Source: Pseudorhodoferax sp. Leaf274 (GTDB lineage: Bacteria; Pseudomonadota; Gammaproteobacteria; Burkholderiales; Burkholderiaceae_C). From it: 64,000 nt of DNA. Location of the stretch: the NCBI RefSeq assembly GCF_001422445.1, contig NZ_LMNA01000001.1, forward strand, positions 418,735 through 482,734. Direction: 5' to 3'. The position numbers and the translations under genes are program-made. Below, one piece after another: positions 60,909-64,000 of the stretch (its first letter is position 1; each line of letters opens with the position of its first letter). The notes under the pieces were generated by a model. It made no database searches, was not told the origin of the DNA, and was given only the letters and a program-made list of their open reading frames with translations.

Positions 60909-61832
60909 ATGATTGCTGACGGTATCGGTGAGCCTGGCTCACCAACAGACAGTGCACGCCTGCCCTCGCTGGTGGCCTTGCGCTGCTTCGAAGCGGCGGC
61001 GCGGCTCGAGAACTTCAGCCGCGCGGCCGACGCGCTGCACCTGACGCATGGCGCCGTGAGCCGGGCCGTGCGGCTGCTGGAGGACGACCTGGGCGTGGCG
61101 CTGTTCGAGCGCCGCAACCGGCGCGTCCACCTGACCGAGGCGGGCCGCACATTGGCGCATGCGGTGCGGGAGGGGCTGACCCTGATGCGCCAGGCCGCGC
61201 ACACCTTGCGCCAGCAGGCACGCCAGCCACGCACCCCCGTGCTGTCGTGCGAACCGACCCTGCTGATGCGCTGGCTCATTCCGCGCTGGCCGGACTTCCA
61301 GGCGCGCCACCCCGGCATGGACATGCACCTGGTGGCCGGTGGCGGGCCGTTCGCGTTCGAGGCCGGCATCGACCTGGCGATCCGCCGCGACGACTTCGCC
61401 TGGCCGGCCGGCGCGCATGCCGACGCCTTGTTCGCCGAGCGCGTCGGCCCCGTCTGCCGCCCCGACCGCGTGGCCAGCTGGTTCGGCAACGCCCGCCAGG
61501 GGGCCCGCCTGCGCGCGGCCGCGCCGCGGCTGCACACGCGCACCCGGCCGGACGCCTGGACCGCCTGGAGCGCCGCCGCGGGGCAGGCGCTGCCGGCCGC
61601 GCGCGAGCAGACCTTCGAGCACTTCTACTTCAGCCTGCAGGCCGCCGTGGCCGGACTGGGCGTGGCCGTCGGCCCATGGCAACTGGTGCGCGACGACGTG
61701 GCCGCCGGGGTGCTTGCGGCACCGGCCGGCTTCGTCGAGGACGGATCGCGCTACTGCCTGCTGTCGCCAGCGGCTCCGGCCGACGGCAGCCCGCAGCGCG
61801 CCCTGCTCGACTGGCTGCGCGCCAACGGCTGA
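60909..61832 (+). CDS. LysR-family transcriptional regulator (GcvA-like)
   Basis: This 307-residue regulator has its helix-turn-helix at about residues 33-53 (AADALHLTHGAVSRAVRLLE). LPSLVALRCFEAAARLENFSRAADAL is typical of the GcvA/TrpI subgroup. It lies head-to-head with the LysE gene with only 59 bp between start codons, so the two probably share operators and it regulates the exporter. The ATG at 60909 is the first that keeps the whole domain. Confidence 0.92.
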   Translation: MIADGIGEPGSPTDSARLPSLVALRCFEAAARLENFSRAADALHLTHGAVSRAVRLLEDDLGVALFERRNRRVHLTEAGRTLAHAVREGLTLMRQAAHTLRQQARQPRTPVLSCEPTLLMRWLIPRWPDFQARHPGMDMHLVAGGGPFAFEAGIDLAIRRDDFAWPAGAHADALFAERVGPVCRPDRVASWFGNARQGARLRAAAPRLHTRTRPDAWTAWSAAAGQALPAAREQTFEHFYFSLQAAVAGLGVAVGPWQLVRDDVAAGVLAAPAGFVEDGSRYCLLSPAAPADGSPQRALLDWLRANG

Positions 61833-61995
61833 TACGGCGCCCGGCGCCCGGTGCCACCTCGGTGCTTTCCCTGGCTTTGCCCACGCTGTCACTTTCTGCC
61901 AATGCCCGCGCGACATGCGGCCATTGGGCTCTGGCCTCGCCTGGCCCAGACTGCCGGCTCCGGGGCGCCAGCCCCATCGAGAAGGAGACAAGCGC

Positions 61996-62988
61996 ATGGG
62001 CCACGGTCCGAAGATTTCCCGCCGCCAGGTTCTGGGCGGCCTTGCCGCCACCGGCTTCGGCCTGACCGCCCCGCAGGCCTTCGCCCAGGGCGCCGGCAGC
62101 TACCCCAACCAGATCATCCGCATCGTGGTGCCCTACCCTGCCGGCGGCGCCACCGACACGCTGGCGCGCATGATGGCCAGCCACCTGCAGACGGCCTGGA
62201 GCCAGACCGTGATCGTGGAGAACAAGCCCGGCGCATCGGGCGCCATCGGCAACGACATGGTGGCCAAGGCGGCGCCGGACGGCTACACCGTGCTGATGGC
62301 GATCACGGCCATCGTGCAGATCCCGCCGCTGATGCCCAACCTGCCCTACGACGTGATGCGCGACCTGCAGCCGCTGGCGCAGGTGGCCAACACCCAGTCG
62401 CTGCTGGCCGTGCCCAAGGCGGCGCCGTTCAAGGAACTCAAGGACTTCGTGGCGCAGGTCAAGGCCAATCCGCGCAAGTTCAACTACGGCAGCTACGGCG
62501 TGGGCACCTCCTCGCACATCCAGGGCTCGCTGCTGAACATGCAGGCCGGGCTGGACCTCGTGCACGTGCCCTACAAGGGCGCGGCGCCGCTGCTGCAGGA
62601 CCTGCGCGGCAACCAGCTGACCGCCGCCTTCATCGACATGGCCACGGCGCGCCCGCACCTGGATGCCATGCACGTGCTGGCCGTGACCGGCAGCAAGCGC
62701 AACCCCACGCTGCCCGATGTGCCGACGTTCGCCGAGCTGGGCTACCACTCCTTCGAGCCGGTCGGGTGGTTCGGCCTGTTCATGCCGGCCAAGGTGCCGG
62801 CCCCGATCGCCGCCAAGTTCGCCGCGGAAAGCAACCGCATCCTGCGCCTGCCCGACGTGGTGCAGCGCATCGAGGCGCTGGGCATGGTGCCGGGCGGCAT
62901 GCCGACCGCCGAGTTCGCCAAGGTGGTGCGCGACGACGCCGGCATCTACGCCAGGATCATCAAGGACGCGAACATCCGGCTGGAGTGA
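61996..62988 (+). CDS. Tripartite tricarboxylate transporter (Bug/TctC) substrate-binding protein
   Basis: This 330-residue periplasmic binding protein has a twin-arginine-type signal (KISRRQVLGGLAATG) ending near AFA-QG, and the mature start YPNQIIRIVVPYPAGGATDTLARM. AAGGAG lies 8 bases before the ATG. Family blocks VIVENKPGASGAIG and YGSYGVGTSSHIQG are intact. No TctA/TctB genes are near, so it is an orphan Bug protein. It stands 163 bp after a LysR gene and converges on the AraC regulator with 2 bp between them. Confidence 0.93.
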   Translation: MGHGPKISRRQVLGGLAATGFGLTAPQAFAQGAGSYPNQIIRIVVPYPAGGATDTLARMMASHLQTAWSQTVIVENKPGASGAIGNDMVAKAAPDGYTVLMAITAIVQIPPLMPNLPYDVMRDLQPLAQVANTQSLLAVPKAAPFKELKDFVAQVKANPRKFNYGSYGVGTSSHIQGSLLNMQAGLDLVHVPYKGAAPLLQDLRGNQLTAAFIDMATARPHLDAMHVLAVTGSKRNPTLPDVPTFAELGYHSFEPVGWFGLFMPAKVPAPIAAKFAAESNRILRLPDVVQRIEALGMVPGGMPTAEFAKVVRDDAGIYARIIKDANIRLE

Positions 62989-62990
62989 GT

Positions 62991-64000
62991 TCAGGCCGCG
63001 CGCTGCTGCGCCTGCCGGTAGGCCCCCGGCGCCACGCCGGTCCAGTGCTTGAACGCGCGGTGGAAGGTGCTGGCTTCGGAGAAGCCGAGCAGTCCGGCGA
63101 TCTCGGGCAGCGCCATCTCGCTGCGCGCGAGGTATTCCACGGCCACGTCGCGGCGCAGGTCGTCCTTGATCGCGCGAAAACCGGCCTGGCCCTCCTCGCG
63201 CAGCCGGCGGCGCAGCGTCTGCGGCGTCAGGTCCAGCTGGCGGGCCACCTGCACCAGCGAAGGCAGCTCGGCCGCTAGCTGGTGGCGCAGCAGCCGGCGG
63301 ATGCGCTCTGTCACGCTGGCGTGGTCGCGGTACTTCACCAGCAGGCTGGCCGGCGCCTGGCGCATGAACGCGGTCAGGCTCTGCGCGTCCTGCACCACGG
63401 GCATCTCCAGGCAGCCCGCGCCGAAGGTCCAGGCCATGCGCTCGCCGCCATACTGGATCGGCGCCTGGAACACCAGCGCCGCCTCGCTGACGGGGCCGGG
63501 CGTGGAGGCCGGATAGTTCACGCTGAGCAGCGGGATGCGCCGGCCGGCCAGCCACGAGGCCAGGCCGTAGGCAAGGAAACAGAAGACGCGCTGCGCATAG
63601 GCCAGCAGCGGGTCGAACGGGTCGCGCGGCGCCACGCTGACGCTGGCCAGCGCGCCCTGGCGCTGCAGCCGCGGCGTGAAGTCGTCGATCAGCAGGCGGT
63701 ACTGGCGCAGGCCGATGTCCAGCGCCTCGCCCAGCGTGCGGCAGCCCACCAGCAGCCGGCAGGTCTGGCCGAACGCACCCGGTGGCACCGGGCGGCTGCA
63801 CAGGCCCCAGAGCTCGTCGCGCAGGCGGTGGCGCAGCCGGTGCGTGAGGCGCGCGTACTGCGCCTGCGTGACCCGCGAGAGCGGCGAGGCCAGCAGCGCC
63901 GGGGCAATGCCGGCGCTCTCCAGCAGCGCGTCCACATCGATGCCGCGGCGGCGTGCGCCGAGCAGGATGCGCTCGACCTGGCCGATGGCGATGGTGTGTC
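62991..64000 (-). CDS. AraC-family transcriptional regulator (5' end outside window)
   Basis: At least 330 residues are visible. The N-terminal part is an arabinose-binding-like domain of the OruR/ArgR-type AraC group. The C-terminal double helix-turn-helix (ARQLDLTPQTLRRRLREEG; LPEIAGLLGFSEASTFHRAFKHWTG) occupies the last ~100 residues. A GTG at 63935 could serve as start. However, the frame stays open to the window edge and encodes IGQVERILLGARRRGIDVDAL, the normal beginning of this family, so the gene really starts beyond base 64000. Confidence 0.9.
   Translation of the reverse strand, partial: HTIAIGQVERILLGARRRGIDVDALLESAGIAPALLASPLSRVTQAQYARLTHRLRHRLRDELWGLCSRPVPPGAFGQTCRLLVGCRTLGEALDIGLRQYRLLIDDFTPRLQRQGALASVSVAPRDPFDPLLAYAQRVFCFLAYGLASWLAGRRIPLLSVNYPASTPGPVSEAALVFQAPIQYGGERMAWTFGAGCLEMPVVQDAQSLTAFMRQAPASLLVKYRDHASVTERIRRLLRHQLAAELPSLVQVARQLDLTPQTLRRRLREEGQAGFRAIKDDLRRDVAVEYLARSEMALPEIAGLLGFSEASTFHRAFKHWTGVAPGAYRQAQQRAA

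Overview
The window is very GC-rich, densely coding DNA from a betaproteobacterium of the order Burkholderiales, most likely the Comamonadaceae (Variovorax/Acidovorax-like). This is inferred from the base composition, from orphan Bug/TTT-type periplasmic binding proteins, from many LysR regulators each facing a small catabolic operon, and from GC-rich intergenic palindromes of a kind I associate with that family. No rRNA, tRNA, CRISPR array, integrase or transposase was seen. The layout is an accessory catabolic and transport region built of many independent operons.

Region 1 (1-13.7 kb): the tail of a branched-chain-type ABC importer operon (LivG-like, LivF-like, binding protein) ending in an amidase; a DUF1016/PD-(D/E)XK nuclease gene; an MFS transporter; a LysR gene divergent from an NmrA-like reductase; an FAD oxidoreductase-HutD pair facing N-formylglutamate deformylase (hutG); another LysR; and etfBA closed by a strong bidirectional terminator. 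Region 2 (13.7-27.3 kb): a minus-strand sulfonate/nitrate-type ABC importer with an EamA transporter. A LysR gene then diverges from an operon of a DadA-like dehydrogenase, a partial-HyuA/HyuB fusion, a TTT binding protein and RidA. Next come an M20 lipoprotein peptidase, an MFS transporter, and a TetR gene with its linked esterase.

Region 3 (27.5-43.4 kb) is the most distinctive part. It is one long plus-strand gene set, mostly joined by start/stop overlaps: FAH-family hydrolase, alpha/beta hydrolase, two paralogous amidohydrolases, LivH, LivM, binding protein, LivG, a LivF protein fused to a Tm-1-like (UPF0261) domain, a PEP-hydrolase-like TIM barrel, a flotillin, an SRPBCC protein, an SRPBCC-quinone oxidoreductase fusion and a VOC protein. 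It looks like an uptake-and-breakdown system for an unknown amide, ester or ring compound, probably controlled by the adjacent TetR. Between livH and livM lies a 459-bp non-coding stretch with two oppositely oriented copies of a ~60-bp core. Each copy is enclosed by its own, different, self-complementary stem.

Region 4 (43.5-64 kb): a Fic protein; an ECF sigma/FecR/TonB-receptor iron-uptake set converging on katG; an RsbQ-like hydrolase paired with a PAS-histidine kinase-GAF protein; a secreted GDSL esterase; a GMC oxidoreductase; a small hydrolase; a LysR gene divergent from an mmsA-type dehydrogenase with a near-perfect 22-bp palindrome between them; a LysE exporter divergent from a LysR gene; another TTT binding protein; and an AraC regulator cut by the window end. 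All calls come from reading the sequence. No database search was possible, so substrates are inferred only from family and context.
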